The notes beneath the pieces were generated by a model, which saw only the letters and a program-made list of their open reading frames with translations, was not told the DNA's origin and did not search any database. DNA of 57,626 bases from Campylobacterales bacterium (GTDB lineage Bacteria; Campylobacterota; Campylobacteria; Campylobacterales; Campylobacteraceae): assembly GCA_014859645.1 (NCBI GenBank), contig JACUTV010000007.1:1-57626 (forward strand). Direction: 5' to 3'. Positions 8,610-17,258 of the stretch are shown piece after piece. Both the position numbers and the translations under genes were made by a program. The stretch's first letter is position 1. Each line of letters begins with the position of its first letter.

Positions 8610-9983
8610 GTGGCAAAACTAAAAGATTTAAAGCACTCGCAAGAGGTCATCGAAAGCTACCTGCAAGATGATCTTGACCAAGAGCTTTCTCCTGCGGAAC
8701 TCGCACGCCACCTTCGCCATGTTCACAAAAACGACGTTGACCTTTTTATAGACTATGTGAAACAACTCTCTAGCGAAAGCTTGGGGGATGTGGCTATTGA
8801 ATTACCCGACCACATCTTGAAAGATGTGCTTGAGGAAATTTCTCCAGAACAGCTCAAAGGTGCCATCGAAGAACTTGAGAGTGATGACGCGACCGATTTA
8901 TTTCAAAATATCGAAGACATTGACGAGGAAAAAGCCCAAGAACTTTTTGAAAGCCTTGACAAAGAAGACCAAGAAGACATCCGACGGTTGCGCCGCTACG
9001 ACGACGAAGAAGCGGGTGCTTACATGCAAACCGAGGTCTTTGTGGCCAAGGTTGATGAGAAAATTTCCGAGGCAATCGCGCGGTTAAAGCACATGAAAGA
9101 AGAGGGGGAGATTGAAAATATCTACCGCTTGTTTGTGGTGGATGATTACGAAACCCTTCGGTTTTCCATTCCACTGGAAGATTTGATTACAAGCGATTTT
9201 TCACTGACCTTTAAAGGGTTTGTGGAAAAAGCACCTGAGGATGAGTACCAACCTATTTTTGCCAGAGACGATGACACGATTGATTCGGTCATTGAAACGG
9301 TTGAAAACTATGACCTCTCTGTGGTACCTGTGATTGACTATCAAGGCAGATTGGTAGGGCGTATCACCGCGGATGATATCCACGACATCATCCAAGAAAA
9401 CGCAACAGAACAGATTTATAACCTTGCAGGGGTTAATGACGAGGCAGAAGAAGAGCACTCACTGGTCCAAGCAGGAAAAGGGCGCGCCATTTGGCTGTTG
9501 CTCAACCTCATGACAGCCATCGTCGCTTCACTGGTCATTGGTGTTTTTGAAGAGACCATTCAAGCCTATGTTGCTTTGGCTGTGTTGATGCCCATCGTTG
9601 CTTCCATGGGCGGTAATGCGGGAACCCAAACCTTGACCGTTACGGTGCGCCAACTGGCACTTGGTGAGATTGATTTTGAACACTCAAAAGAGACCATCAT
9701 CAAAGAAGGCACGATTGCTTTAGTTAACGGGTTTGTGTTCGCGATTATTATGGGTGTGATTGCCTTTTTTTGGTTTGATGAGGTGCTTCTTGGGGTGGTC
9801 ATTGGCTTGTCGATGGTCATTAATTTACTGTGCGCGGGGTTGTTTGGCGCATTGATTCCGTTGACGCTTAAGCGGCTTGATGTTGATCCGGCTATTGGCA
9901 GTACGGTTTTGCTCACCACCGTAACGGATGTCGTGGGATTTTTTAGCTTCTTGGGGTTAGCCCAGTGGATTTTACTTGGTTGA
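8610..9983 (+). CDS. mgtE: Magnesium transporter MgtE
   Basis: A 457-residue MgtE-family Mg2+ channel. Domain order: acidic superhelical N domain (about 10-130), CBS pair (about 135-260), plug helix, and five membrane helices with the conserved pore segment MPIVASMGGNAGTQTLTVTVRQLALG. The CBS region and N domain sense cytoplasmic Mg2+ and gate the pore in known members. It starts with GTG at 8610 after AAGGA. Its stop overlaps the likely TTG start of the downstream NUDIX gene by eight bases. Confidence 0.95.
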   Translation: MAKLKDLKHSQEVIESYLQDDLDQELSPAELARHLRHVHKNDVDLFIDYVKQLSSESLGDVAIELPDHILKDVLEEISPEQLKGAIEELESDDATDLFQNIEDIDEEKAQELFESLDKEDQEDIRRLRRYDDEEAGAYMQTEVFVAKVDEKISEAIARLKHMKEEGEIENIYRLFVVDDYETLRFSIPLEDLITSDFSLTFKGFVEKAPEDEYQPIFARDDDTIDSVIETVENYDLSVVPVIDYQGRLVGRITADDIHDIIQENATEQIYNLAGVNDEAEEEHSLVQAGKGRAIWLLLNLMTAIVASLVIGVFEETIQAYVALAVLMPIVASMGGNAGTQTLTVTVRQLALGEIDFEHSKETIIKEGTIALVNGFVFAIIMGVIAFFWFDEVLLGVVIGLSMVINLLCAGLFGALIPLTLKRLDVDPAIGSTVLLTTVTDVVGFFSFLGLAQWILLG

Positions 9984-10545
9984 TATTACTATCATCAAAA
10001 TAGAAGCGTGCGCTGAGTCGCTGTACATTCAACCCAAAAGCATGCACTACGTACAAAACGGGCGGGAAAAACGGTGGGACATGGTGGACGCGCACAACAG
10101 CGTGGCAATCTTGCTTTACCACAAAGAGTACGACGCTTTTGTTTTTGTCAAACAGTTTCGCCCTGCTATTTACCTCAAAAACAATGACGGCTTTACCTAC
10201 GAACTGTGCGCGGGGTTGGTGGACAAAGAGAAGCCTTTGGCGCAGATTGCCCTTGAGGAAATCGAAGAGGAGACAGGTTACGGGGTGGCGCCCCAAAACC
10301 TGCATAAAATTACCTCTTTTTACACGGCGGTGGGTTTGGCGGGCGGTCAACAGACGTTGTACTACGCCGAGCTTGACGAATCCATGCGGTTGCACCAAGG
10401 CGGTGGGATTGAGCTTGAAGAGATTGAGGTGATTTACGTTCCTAGGACTGAGGCTAAAGGGTTTTTGTTTAACGAACATATTGCCAAAACATCAGGGCTC
10501 ATGTTTGCCCTGATGTGGTTTTTTGAAAAGGACTCACGCGTCTAA
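9976..10545 (+). CDS. NUDIX hydrolase, NUDT14-like (UDP-sugar/ADP-ribose diphosphatase)
   Basis: A 189-residue NUDIX protein. The Nudix box reads GLVDKEKPLAQIALEEIEEETGY; the catalytic EExxEE part is intact, but the first conserved E and the R of the consensus are replaced, as in the NUDT14 branch (which also has ELCAGLVD before it). Members split UDP-glucose or ADP-ribose to NMP and sugar phosphate. The start is probably TTG 9976, inside the end of mgtE; no ATG exists before residue 23. The 3' end overlaps the convergent amidase gene by 12 bp. Substrate is inferred from family only. Confidence 0.8.
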   Translation: MVDITIIKIEACAESLYIQPKSMHYVQNGREKRWDMVDAHNSVAILLYHKEYDAFVFVKQFRPAIYLKNNDGFTYELCAGLVDKEKPLAQIALEEIEEETGYGVAPQNLHKITSFYTAVGLAGGQQTLYYAELDESMRLHQGGGIELEEIEVIYVPRTEAKGFLFNEHIAKTSGLMFALMWFFEKDSRV

Positions 10546-11409
10546 AAAGCGTTTGGTGAGGCCGTTGTAGGTTTCGATGCGGCGGTCGCGCAAAAACGGC
10601 CACATGCGCCTGACTTCTTCACACCGTTTTACATCCACCTCGACAATTACCGCTTCTTCGCTGGTTTCATCGCTTACATGTAAGAGTTCTCCTTGGGGTC
10701 CTGCTACGAAGGAGTGCCCCCAAAAACGAATGCCATCCAACACTTCTGTTTCATCTTTTTCTTTACCTACGCGGTTGATGGCCACAAGAGGTAAACCGTT
10801 GGCGATGGCATGACCGCGTTGTACGCCCATCCACGCCTCTTTTTGGCGGGTTTTTTCATCCTCTGCGTCTTCATCAAACCACCCAATGGCGGTGGGGTAG
10901 ATGAGAATGTCCGCCCCTTTGAGTGCCATGAGGCGCGCGGCTTCGGGGTACCACTGGTCCCAACACACTAACACGCCCAGTTTTCCCACACTGGTTTGAA
11001 TAGGTTCATAACCCAAATCTCCCGGAGTAAAGTAAAACTTTTCGTAAAAACCTGGATCATCGGGGATGTGCATTTTGCGGTATTTGCCTGCAACTGAGCC
11101 GTCTTTTTCAAAGACGACAGCGGTGTTGTGGTAAAGACCGGGGGCGCGTTTTTCAAAGAGTGAGGTGACGAGCACTACGCCGTATTGCTTGGCGATTTTT
11201 GCCCAAAACACCACGTCGTTGTCAAAATCATTGGCGAGGTCAAAGTGTTTTGGATCTTCGGTAATGCAAAAATAAGGCCCTTGGTGCAACTCTTGCAACA
11301 GCACCAACTGGGCACCTTTGGCGGAGGCTTCGCTGATGAGTTCAAGGGTTTTTTGGATGGTGGCATCTTTGGTTTCACGCACGGCATGCTGAATGAGGGC
11401 AAGTTTCAT
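10534..11409 (-). CDS. aguB: N-carbamoylputrescine amidase (AguB)
   Basis: A 291-residue nitrilase-superfamily enzyme that turns N-carbamoylputrescine into putrescine, CO2 and ammonia, the last step of the agmatine route. The catalytic triad is seen as E40 (LLQELHQ), K112 (YRKMHIPDD) and C149 (LVCWDQWYPE). The ATG at 11409 is preceded by AAGGGAG; a longer frame to 11436 adds nine residues without a ribosome site. The partner enzyme agmatine deiminase is at 36.3-37.2 kb, 25 kb away on the same strand. One TTACATGTAA (10674, read LHV) lies in the gene. Confidence 0.87.
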   Translation of the reverse strand: MKLALIQHAVRETKDATIQKTLELISEASAKGAQLVLLQELHQGPYFCITEDPKHFDLANDFDNDVVFWAKIAKQYGVVLVTSLFEKRAPGLYHNTAVVFEKDGSVAGKYRKMHIPDDPGFYEKFYFTPGDLGYEPIQTSVGKLGVLVCWDQWYPEAARLMALKGADILIYPTAIGWFDEDAEDEKTRQKEAWMGVQRGHAIANGLPLVAINRVGKEKDETEVLDGIRFWGHSFVAGPQGELLHVSDETSEEAVIVEVDVKRCEEVRRMWPFLRDRRIETYNGLTKRFLDA

Positions 11410-11460
11410 AGGCTCCCTTTGAATGGTTTTTGACATTGTAGCAAAGCTTTAAAGGAATAT

Positions 11461-12528
11461 TTAGGCGCGTAGCATGAGGATGGTTTGGCAAATACCCACA
11501 TGGTCTAAAATCTCAACCACGTCCAAGCCCGCTTTTCTTACAAGGCGTAAAAAATCTTCCGAATGGTACATTTTGCTGTAGCCATTTGCCATGGCGGTAA
11601 AGTACGGAGAGGTGTTGATGATGCAAAAAGCAGAAGCTTCAAAGCGTTGCCTGTCCCAAAAAGGCTCCATCACGCACAGTGTAGCTGTTTTGTCCATGGA
11701 GTGTTTGGCTTTTGAGAGAATCTCAACAATCTGCTCTTCGCTAAAACAGTCCAAAAATTGGCTCATCCACAGTACATCGTAGCCCTTAGGAAAGGCAAAA
11801 TCAGGGTCAAGTACATTTCCTGCCACAAGGCTAATGCGCTCTTGCAACCCCCGTGCTGCAATCTGCTCTTTGGCTAGGGCGAGTTGTTCGGGGAGGTCAA
11901 GAATGCTTACATGTAAGGCAGGATTTTCTTGGGTGAGGCTGATGGAAAACTTTCCCGTGTTGCCTCCAACATCCAAGACACGTTTTGGGTTGAGGGTTAA
12001 GAGGTGTTGGATGGCTTTGGGAAAGGCACTGTCCGAATACAAATGGTCAAAGGCAAACCAACTTTCTTTAGCTTTTTTGGGCAAAGAACTCAGTGCTGGG
12101 TAGATAGTTTCCCATGAGCCAAATTCTTTTAAGCCCTCTGGTTTGCGTGTTTGAATAGCCTCATCAAGATGAAAAAGCCCTTTGTAGTTGACATGGTGGT
12201 TGTAGTCCATGTTGGCGATGGTCATGGGGTCTTTTAATAAAAAATACCCTGTTTTGGTGAGAAAGTAACGTTCTTTTGTTTGTTTGACAATATCTGCACT
12301 AAGGCTTGTTTCAAGCAAGGTGAGAAGGCCATAAGCACTTAAGGAGGTTTTTTCCTGTAAGGCACCTAGGTCTAGTCCTTCTTTGTGTTCGTAAAGTGCT
12401 TGGAGGACACCCAGATCACGCATACTTCTGGCGACTTGGAAGACGATGGGAGCAAAGGCGATTTTTTGGGCGTTGTATTGGGCTTCTAGGGCAGTGGCGG
12501 TGTCATTGTTGTCAAAAAATTGTTCCAA
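11461..12528 (-). CDS. Class I SAM-dependent O-methyltransferase
   Basis: A 355-residue methyltransferase of the acetylserotonin/hydroxyindole O-methyltransferase type: an N-terminal winged-helix dimerisation part (about 20-100) and a Rossmann domain with SAM motif I VLDVGGNTGKFS (184-195) and DLPEQLALAKEQI. It sits just left of, and divergent to, the aryl polyene operon. Aryl polyene loci usually include a methyltransferase acting on the aryl head group, so methylation of the phenol or ring is the likely role here; this is inference from position. ATG 12528 is followed by MEQFFDNND. A TTACATGTAA lies at 11907. Confidence 0.77.
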   Translation of the reverse strand: MEQFFDNNDTATALEAQYNAQKIAFAPIVFQVARSMRDLGVLQALYEHKEGLDLGALQEKTSLSAYGLLTLLETSLSADIVKQTKERYFLTKTGYFLLKDPMTIANMDYNHHVNYKGLFHLDEAIQTRKPEGLKEFGSWETIYPALSSLPKKAKESWFAFDHLYSDSAFPKAIQHLLTLNPKRVLDVGGNTGKFSISLTQENPALHVSILDLPEQLALAKEQIAARGLQERISLVAGNVLDPDFAFPKGYDVLWMSQFLDCFSEEQIVEILSKAKHSMDKTATLCVMEPFWDRQRFEASAFCIINTSPYFTAMANGYSKMYHSEDFLRLVRKAGLDVVEILDHVGICQTILMLRA

Positions 12529-12677
12529 AATGCGTTTCCTTTGAAAAAAAGCTCAGGATTTTGTGTGAAAATAGAGCTATTGTGTGAGATTTTAAGCTAG
12601 CATTGTAGCTAAATTTATATAATACACCGTTGGTTTTTTGTTTGCTTTGGTGCGATTTTTAGGGGAAGGGAGCGACT
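12529..12677. promoter_or_regulatory. Divergent promoter region, left edge of the pigment locus
   Basis: About 150 bp between the methyltransferase and the first + strand gene. A TATATAAT stretch (TATAAT at 12618-12623) preceded by an A/T-rich run fits a + strand -10 box for the long operon. A strong ribosome-binding site GGGAAGGGAG follows at 12663-12672. No regulator-binding palindrome is obvious. Confidence 0.45.
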
Positions 12678-12989
12678 ATTTTAGAAGGTATCTACACGGT
12701 GCTTGTACGCGAAGAAAAACACTGTTTGCTAAAACTGTGTGATGCAAGCCACCCAATTTTTAAAGCACATTTTCCCAAAAATCCCATTCTTCCAGGGTTT
12801 GTTTTACTCGAAGTGTCTGCCGCGTTGTTTGGACTACAGGGGCGGGAGATTCAAAGAGCAAAATTTTTACAAACGGTTTTGCCTCAAAGTATTTTAACGC
12901 TGAACATGGAAGAAAAAGAGAAAAATTATAAGGTTGTTGTAATGAAAGATGAGCTCAAGGTGGCGGAGATAGTGTATGCAAAAAACTGA
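12678..12989 (+). CDS. Hotdog-fold 3-hydroxyacyl-ACP dehydratase (ApeI/FabZ-like)
   Basis: A small (103-residue) hotdog protein with the FabZ-type motif HPIFKAHFPKNPILPGF, where H of AHFP is the expected catalytic residue. It should dehydrate 3-hydroxyacyl-ACP during polyene extension. The start is unusual: there is no ATG. ATT at 12678 sits six bases after GGGAAGGGAG and would give ILEGIYTVLV at the N-terminus; the alternative is GTG at 12699, seven codons later and 10 bases after AGAAGG. I prefer 12678 because of the stronger ribosome site and because the extra residues complete the first strand of the fold. It overlaps the glycosyltransferase by 14 bp and opens the + operon. Confidence 0.7.
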   Translation: MLEGIYTVLVREEKHCLLKLCDASHPIFKAHFPKNPILPGFVLLEVSAALFGLQGREIQRAKFLQTVLPQSILTLNMEEKEKNYKVVVMKDELKVAEIVYAKN

Positions 12990-13680
12990 TGTTGTAGTGG
13001 TGGTGCCAACTTTTAATAATCCACAAAGTATTGAAAAAGTAGCCCAAGAAGTGCTAGCACAAGGGTATTGGCTCATTATTGTTGATGATGGGTCTAGCCA
13101 GAGTGTTGCTTCGGTGCTTTCTTTTTCGCACCCAAAAATGCAAATACTCCGCCATGAAACCAACCGTGGCAAGGGGGCGGCCATCATCACGGGGGCAAAA
13201 GAAGTGCGCGCTCGTGGAAAAACATTTTTTGCCAGCATGGATGGAGACGGACAGCACTTAGCGGGCGAAATTGAAAAAATGCTAGTGGCGATGGATGATG
13301 GCCAGATTATCATCGGCGCGCGAAATCTTGGCATTACAGATGTGCCAAATGGCTCAAAATTTGGCAGGTGGTTTAGTAACTTTTGGGCCTGTTGGGATAC
13401 GGATCAGGAGATTACGGATTCTCTTTCAGGCTTTCGGGTTTACCCAGTTTCCATCCTTGAACTTCCTATTAAAACTGAACGGTTTGATTGGGAGATGGAA
13501 GTCTTGGTGCGCCATGCGTGGAAGGGCGGAAAGATTAAAGAAGTCTCGGTGGAGTGTTATTATCCTAGGCCTGAAGAGCGGGTGAGCCATTTTAAAAAAT
13601 TCTGGGACACGGCTGCTATTGTCATGGTACATGTAAGGCTTCTTCCACGGAAATTTTTCTTTGGGACAAAGGACGCGTGA
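12976..13680 (+). CDS. Family 2 glycosyltransferase of the aryl polyene locus
   Basis: A 234-residue GT-A glycosyltransferase: PTFNNPQSIEKVAQEV at the start, VDDGS, NRGKGAAIITGAK, and the DXD-like MDGDGQH near residue 90. It is soluble, with no membrane helices. In gammaproteobacterial aryl polyene loci a glycosyltransferase is often fused to an acyltransferase in one protein (ApeJ); here the two are separate neighbouring genes, with the acyltransferase starting in the stop codon of this one. Such a pair is thought to attach the polyene to a lipid or sugar anchor. The sugar donor is not known. Confidence 0.85.
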   Translation: MQKTDVVVVVPTFNNPQSIEKVAQEVLAQGYWLIIVDDGSSQSVASVLSFSHPKMQILRHETNRGKGAAIITGAKEVRARGKTFFASMDGDGQHLAGEIEKMLVAMDDGQIIIGARNLGITDVPNGSKFGRWFSNFWACWDTDQEITDSLSGFRVYPVSILELPIKTERFDWEMEVLVRHAWKGGKIKEVSVECYYPRPEERVSHFKKFWDTAAIVMVHVRLLPRKFFFGTKDA

Positions 13681-14525
13681 GTACCGTACAGCGGGGAAGT
13701 GGCTGGAGTATTCGGCTCGTCTTTTTCTTGTACCGTTTGTTTGGGTATGGATTTGTGTATTACCTCATGTACCCCGTGACTTTTTTTTATGTGTTGGTGG
13801 CATCCAATGTCAAGGTTGCCTTGCGGGAATATTATGCGACCATTGGTAAACCCTTCACGGCTTGGGTCTATTTTCACCATTTGCGCCATTTTGCGTTGTG
13901 CATGTGTGACCGTTTTATTTCGCGGGTTGCTTTTGAGGAGTATGTGTTTGACATAGACGAAGAGGCGGAAGTTTTAGACCAAGTGATGCAAGAAGGGTGT
14001 GTGTTGTTGTTGTCGCATTTTGGCGGATGGGCGGCGGCTGGGAATTGTTTTTCGGAGTTTAAGATTAGCATTGTGATGCAAGAAGCGTTGCTAGGAGAAA
14101 TTAAGAAAATCGAAAAAGAACTGCCCTGTCCTAATCCAAACCTCACCATCATCGACCTCTCAAAAGGAAGTATGTTTGCATCTATGGAAGCGGTGTCGGT
14201 CTTGCTTAGAGGTGAAGTGCTTGCCATGATGGCAGACAGGGCCACACAAGCGCAATACTGTGAGCAGATAGATTTTTTTGGAAAAAAGGCAAATTTCAAC
14301 AAAAACCCTTTTTATTTTGCTCAAAAAACCCAAAAGCCTTTGGTGGCTATCGCGTTTGTGTACCAAGGGCCACAGCACTACAAGGTGCGTTTTAGGAAAA
14401 TCGCTTTTGATGGAGAAGCGTACAACGCTCCCCTACAAGAGTACGGGAAATTTTTAGAAGAGATTGTGCAAAAAAACCCAGAACAGTGGTTTAATTTTTA
14501 TCATTTTTGGAAAGAGGAAAAATGA
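13677..14525 (+). CDS. LpxL/HtrB-type lipid acyltransferase of the aryl polyene locus
   Basis: A 282-residue protein of the lysophospholipid/lipid A acyltransferase family. An N-terminal membrane segment (about 12-45) is followed by LLLSHFGGWAAAGN, the H-x4-D/N-like active-site block with an HFGGW signature, then MADRATQAQYCEQIDFFG and PFYFAQKTQKPLVAIAFVY. It should transfer an acyl group (possibly the polyene itself) at the inner membrane. GTG 13677 overlaps the preceding stop by 4 bp; its own stop overlaps the ATG of the ammonia-lyase (ATGA). Confidence 0.8.
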   Translation: MSTVQRGSGWSIRLVFFLYRLFGYGFVYYLMYPVTFFYVLVASNVKVALREYYATIGKPFTAWVYFHHLRHFALCMCDRFISRVAFEEYVFDIDEEAEVLDQVMQEGCVLLLSHFGGWAAAGNCFSEFKISIVMQEALLGEIKKIEKELPCPNPNLTIIDLSKGSMFASMEAVSVLLRGEVLAMMADRATQAQYCEQIDFFGKKANFNKNPFYFAQKTQKPLVAIAFVYQGPQHYKVRFRKIAFDGEAYNAPLQEYGKFLEEIVQKNPEQWFNFYHFWKEEK

Positions 14526-16042
14526 AGTTAACAGTTGATAATCGTCCTATTAGTTTGGAAGAAATCACCCAAGCAACAGCGGTTTGTGTTTCACAAGAGG
14601 CTTTGTTTTGTCAAGAATTTGCCCTAGGGCATGACTTTTTGATGGAGCAAATTCGTGAGGGAAAGCCGGTGTACGGGGTAACAACGGGGTATGGGGCTAG
14701 TGGTAAAAACTACCTCACTTTTGAACAAAGTGCGCTGTTGCAACAAAACCTCTACCGTTTTCATGGGTGCGGGGTGGGCGAACCGTTGAGTGTAGAAATT
14801 TCTAAAAAGATGGTGCTGATTCGCCTTATTTCCCTTTCTAAAGGGAGGTCGGGAATCTCTTATGAACTCTTAGAGCGTCTTGCCTTGCTTTTGGAAAAAG
14901 AGATGATTCCTGTGATTCCCTCCCTTGGTTCGGTGGGGGCTAGTGGGGATTTGACCCCACTTTCCTACATCGCCGCCGTGATTGCGGGTGAGCGGGAAGT
15001 GTGGTTTGAGGGGCAAATCCACCCAACCCAAGCGGTGTACGAGAAGTTGGGCATCGTGCCTTATGTATTTAAGCCCAAAGAAGCCTTGGCTATCATGAAT
15101 GGCACCGCCGCCATGAGTGCCATTGCAGTGGAAAATTTGGCGGTATTTGAGCGTTTACTAGAGAGTATGGAGTCTTATGTGGCGGGTATGTTTGAGGTGT
15201 TGTTGAGTGATGTGACGCCGCTAGATGCCTTTGTGCATGACTCCAAACCTTTTAGTGGACAGATACACACCGCGCGCAACATGAGGGAAAAACTTCACGG
15301 GTCGCACTTAACCCACGGGCGCGATGACCGCTATGACCAATTTTTTGCAGACAATGAGCTAAATATCCAAGACACCTATTCCATCCGTTGCGCTCCCCAA
15401 GTGCTTGGGGTAGTGCGAGACAATCTTGAGATTGCGAAAAAATGGGTAGAACAAGAGATTAACTCCGTCAACGATAACCCGCTCATCGATGGCCACGCGC
15501 GCGTGATTTACACTTCGGGGAATTTTTACGGCGGGTATGTGGCCCACGCCATGGACACCCTTAAAGTATGTGTTGCAAATGTAGCGGATTTATTGGACAA
15601 AGAGTTCGCCCTGTTGGTGGACCATAAGTTCAACCGTGGGTTGGGGGAAAACCTCAAACTCTCCAAAGAACACTATTTTCACGGGTTTAAAGCGATGCAA
15701 ATTACCCTTAGTTCTTTGAGCGCTGACATCATTAAAAACACCACCGCGGCGTCTATTCACTCACGCCCTACCGAATCCCTCAATCAAGATAAGGTCAGCA
15801 TGGGCACCACGGCGGCTCTTGATTTTCAAAAGATGATGGAACCGTTGGCGTTGATGTTAAGCATTGCGTTTATCGGACTAGCCCAAGGGGTGGATATTCG
15901 CGGAAAAGAGAAGGTTTCGCCTGTGCTAAGGGGGCATTATGACGCTGTGCGCACACACGCTAAGCCACTCTTGGAAGACCGTCGGATGGACCAGGATATT
16001 TACCGCGTTTTGAACATCTTGTTAGAAGGAGCGTTGGCGTGA
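14522..16042 (+). CDS. Aromatic amino acid ammonia-lyase (HAL/TAL family)
   Basis: A 506-residue MIO-type ammonia-lyase. The A140-S141-G142 triad that cyclises to the MIO cofactor lies in GSVGASGDLTPLSY; the catalytic Tyr is Y57 (TTGYGASG). The two residues that set substrate choice in this family are F80-H81 (NLYRFHGCG) by alignment with the H89-L90 pair of Rhodobacter tyrosine ammonia-lyase, so neither the typical His-lyase (S-H) nor TAL (H-L) pair is present. In a pigment operon, release of a cinnamic or 4-coumaric acid starter is expected rather than histidine breakdown. ATG 14522 follows AGAGGAAAA; an in-frame ATG at 14507 is less well placed. Confidence 0.9.
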   Translation: MKLTVDNRPISLEEITQATAVCVSQEALFCQEFALGHDFLMEQIREGKPVYGVTTGYGASGKNYLTFEQSALLQQNLYRFHGCGVGEPLSVEISKKMVLIRLISLSKGRSGISYELLERLALLLEKEMIPVIPSLGSVGASGDLTPLSYIAAVIAGEREVWFEGQIHPTQAVYEKLGIVPYVFKPKEALAIMNGTAAMSAIAVENLAVFERLLESMESYVAGMFEVLLSDVTPLDAFVHDSKPFSGQIHTARNMREKLHGSHLTHGRDDRYDQFFADNELNIQDTYSIRCAPQVLGVVRDNLEIAKKWVEQEINSVNDNPLIDGHARVIYTSGNFYGGYVAHAMDTLKVCVANVADLLDKEFALLVDHKFNRGLGENLKLSKEHYFHGFKAMQITLSSLSADIIKNTTAASIHSRPTESLNQDKVSMGTTAALDFQKMMEPLALMLSIAFIGLAQGVDIRGKEKVSPVLRGHYDAVRTHAKPLLEDRRMDQDIYRVLNILLEGALA

Positions 16043-16731
16043 AAACAGTCCTCGTAACAGGTGCGACGGGAGTGATTGGGAGCGCGATTGCGGCGGCCTT
16101 TGCTCAAGGGGGGTACTACGTGTACGTACACTGCAAAACCTCACCCCAAAAAGCCAAAGAGCTGTTAGAGCGCCTTGGTGGCAAAGGGGAGGTGGTGCAG
16201 TGTGACCTAAGAGACCCTGCGGCCATCAAAGAAGTTTTTGGTGGGTTAAGCGTAGATGTACTGGTGAATAACGCGGGGATTACGCGGGACAAGCTTTTCT
16301 TTTTTATGGATGAAGAGGAGTGGCACGGGGTAATGGACGCGAATCTAAACAGCCTGTTTTACGTGACCAAACAACTGTTGCCTGAGATGATAAAACGCAA
16401 GGGAGGTTCCATCGTCAATGTTGCCTCGGTTTCTGGCGTGGTAGGCAACGCGGGGCAAGTGAATTACTCTGCAAGCAAGGGCGGGATGATTGCTTTTACT
16501 AAGGCGTTGTGTACGGAAGTGGGGCGTTATGGGATTCGTGTTAATGCTGTAGCTCCTGGTGTGATTGAATCAGACATGGTGCATGAAGTGGACAAAAACA
16601 TCACGAGAATGATTCCCTTGGGGCGATTTGGCAAACCTGAAGAAGTGGCTGAAGTGGTCTTTTTCTTGGGCGACAAAGCCACGTATGTGCAAGGCGAAGT
16701 CATTAACATTAGCGGAGGGATGGTGCGCTAA
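16039..16731 (+). CDS. 3-oxoacyl-ACP reductase (FabG-type SDR)
   Basis: A 230-residue short-chain dehydrogenase: NADP-binding TGATGVIG (7-14), NNAG (77-80), and catalytic S130, Y143, K147 (YSASKGG). It is the only ketoreductase in the locus and should serve every polyene extension cycle (ApeQ role). GTG 16039 overlaps the lyase stop by 4 bp; its stop overlaps the next ATG by one base (TAATG), consistent with tight coupling. Confidence 0.92.
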   Translation: MKTVLVTGATGVIGSAIAAAFAQGGYYVYVHCKTSPQKAKELLERLGGKGEVVQCDLRDPAAIKEVFGGLSVDVLVNNAGITRDKLFFFMDEEEWHGVMDANLNSLFYVTKQLLPEMIKRKGGSIVNVASVSGVVGNAGQVNYSASKGGMIAFTKALCTEVGRYGIRVNAVAPGVIESDMVHEVDKNITRMIPLGRFGKPEEVAEVVFFLGDKATYVQGEVINISGGMVR

Positions 16732-17258
16732 TGGCCCATTTGGCCTCGTTGCTTTACGCGCCGCTAGTGTTGCTTGCTTTGCGCTATTTGCCAGTTACTA
16801 CGGTGGCATGGGGGATGATTGGGGTCTCTCTTGTGTGGTTGTACGGAGTGCGCAAAGGGGAGACAAAAAGTTTTGTTTTTCCTCTGTTTTATGGCCTAGC
16901 GGGCGTGGTGGCCTTGGGGTTAGAAGAGGGGAGTGCGTTGATGGGCGTTCCGTTGTTTGTGGCGATGGCTTTTTTTCTTTTTTTTCTCTCACCCCAAGGT
17001 GGCGTCTGGCTTGGGGTCATGGCGTCGCGTTTTAGTGTGCTAGAAGAGAGGGAAATGGCTTATGTGCAAAAATCCCGCTATTTTTGGGCTTGTGTTGCGT
17101 TGCTTAATGTGTGCATTCACGCCATGATGCTCTTTGTGGCCTCACCAACCCAATGGGCGTTGTATGCTTCAGTAGGATGGTACGGGGTGTTTGTGCTTGG
17201 CGGGGCGTTGCAATTTTTGCACCGAAAATACGTGTTTTTAAAAGGGGCGATGTCATGA
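16731..17258 (+). CDS. COG4648-type inner-membrane protein of the aryl polyene locus
   Basis: A 175-residue protein with about five hydrophobic segments (residues 5-40, 48-62, 68-85, 118-135, 140-160). It resembles the small COG4648 membrane proteins found in aryl polyene loci, whose function is unknown. No catalytic motif is visible. It overlaps both neighbours (1 bp upstream, 4 bp downstream), so its place in the operon is firm even if its job is not. Confidence 0.62.
   Translation: MAHLASLLYAPLVLLALRYLPVTTVAWGMIGVSLVWLYGVRKGETKSFVFPLFYGLAGVVALGLEEGSALMGVPLFVAMAFFLFFLSPQGGVWLGVMASRFSVLEEREMAYVQKSRYFWACVALLNVCIHAMMLFVASPTQWALYASVGWYGVFVLGGALQFLHRKYVFLKGAMS

Noticed and set aside
9943-10479. 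178-residue open frame on the - strand
   Set aside because: Antisense to the mgtE end and the NUDIX gene; composition is atypical and no domain is visible.
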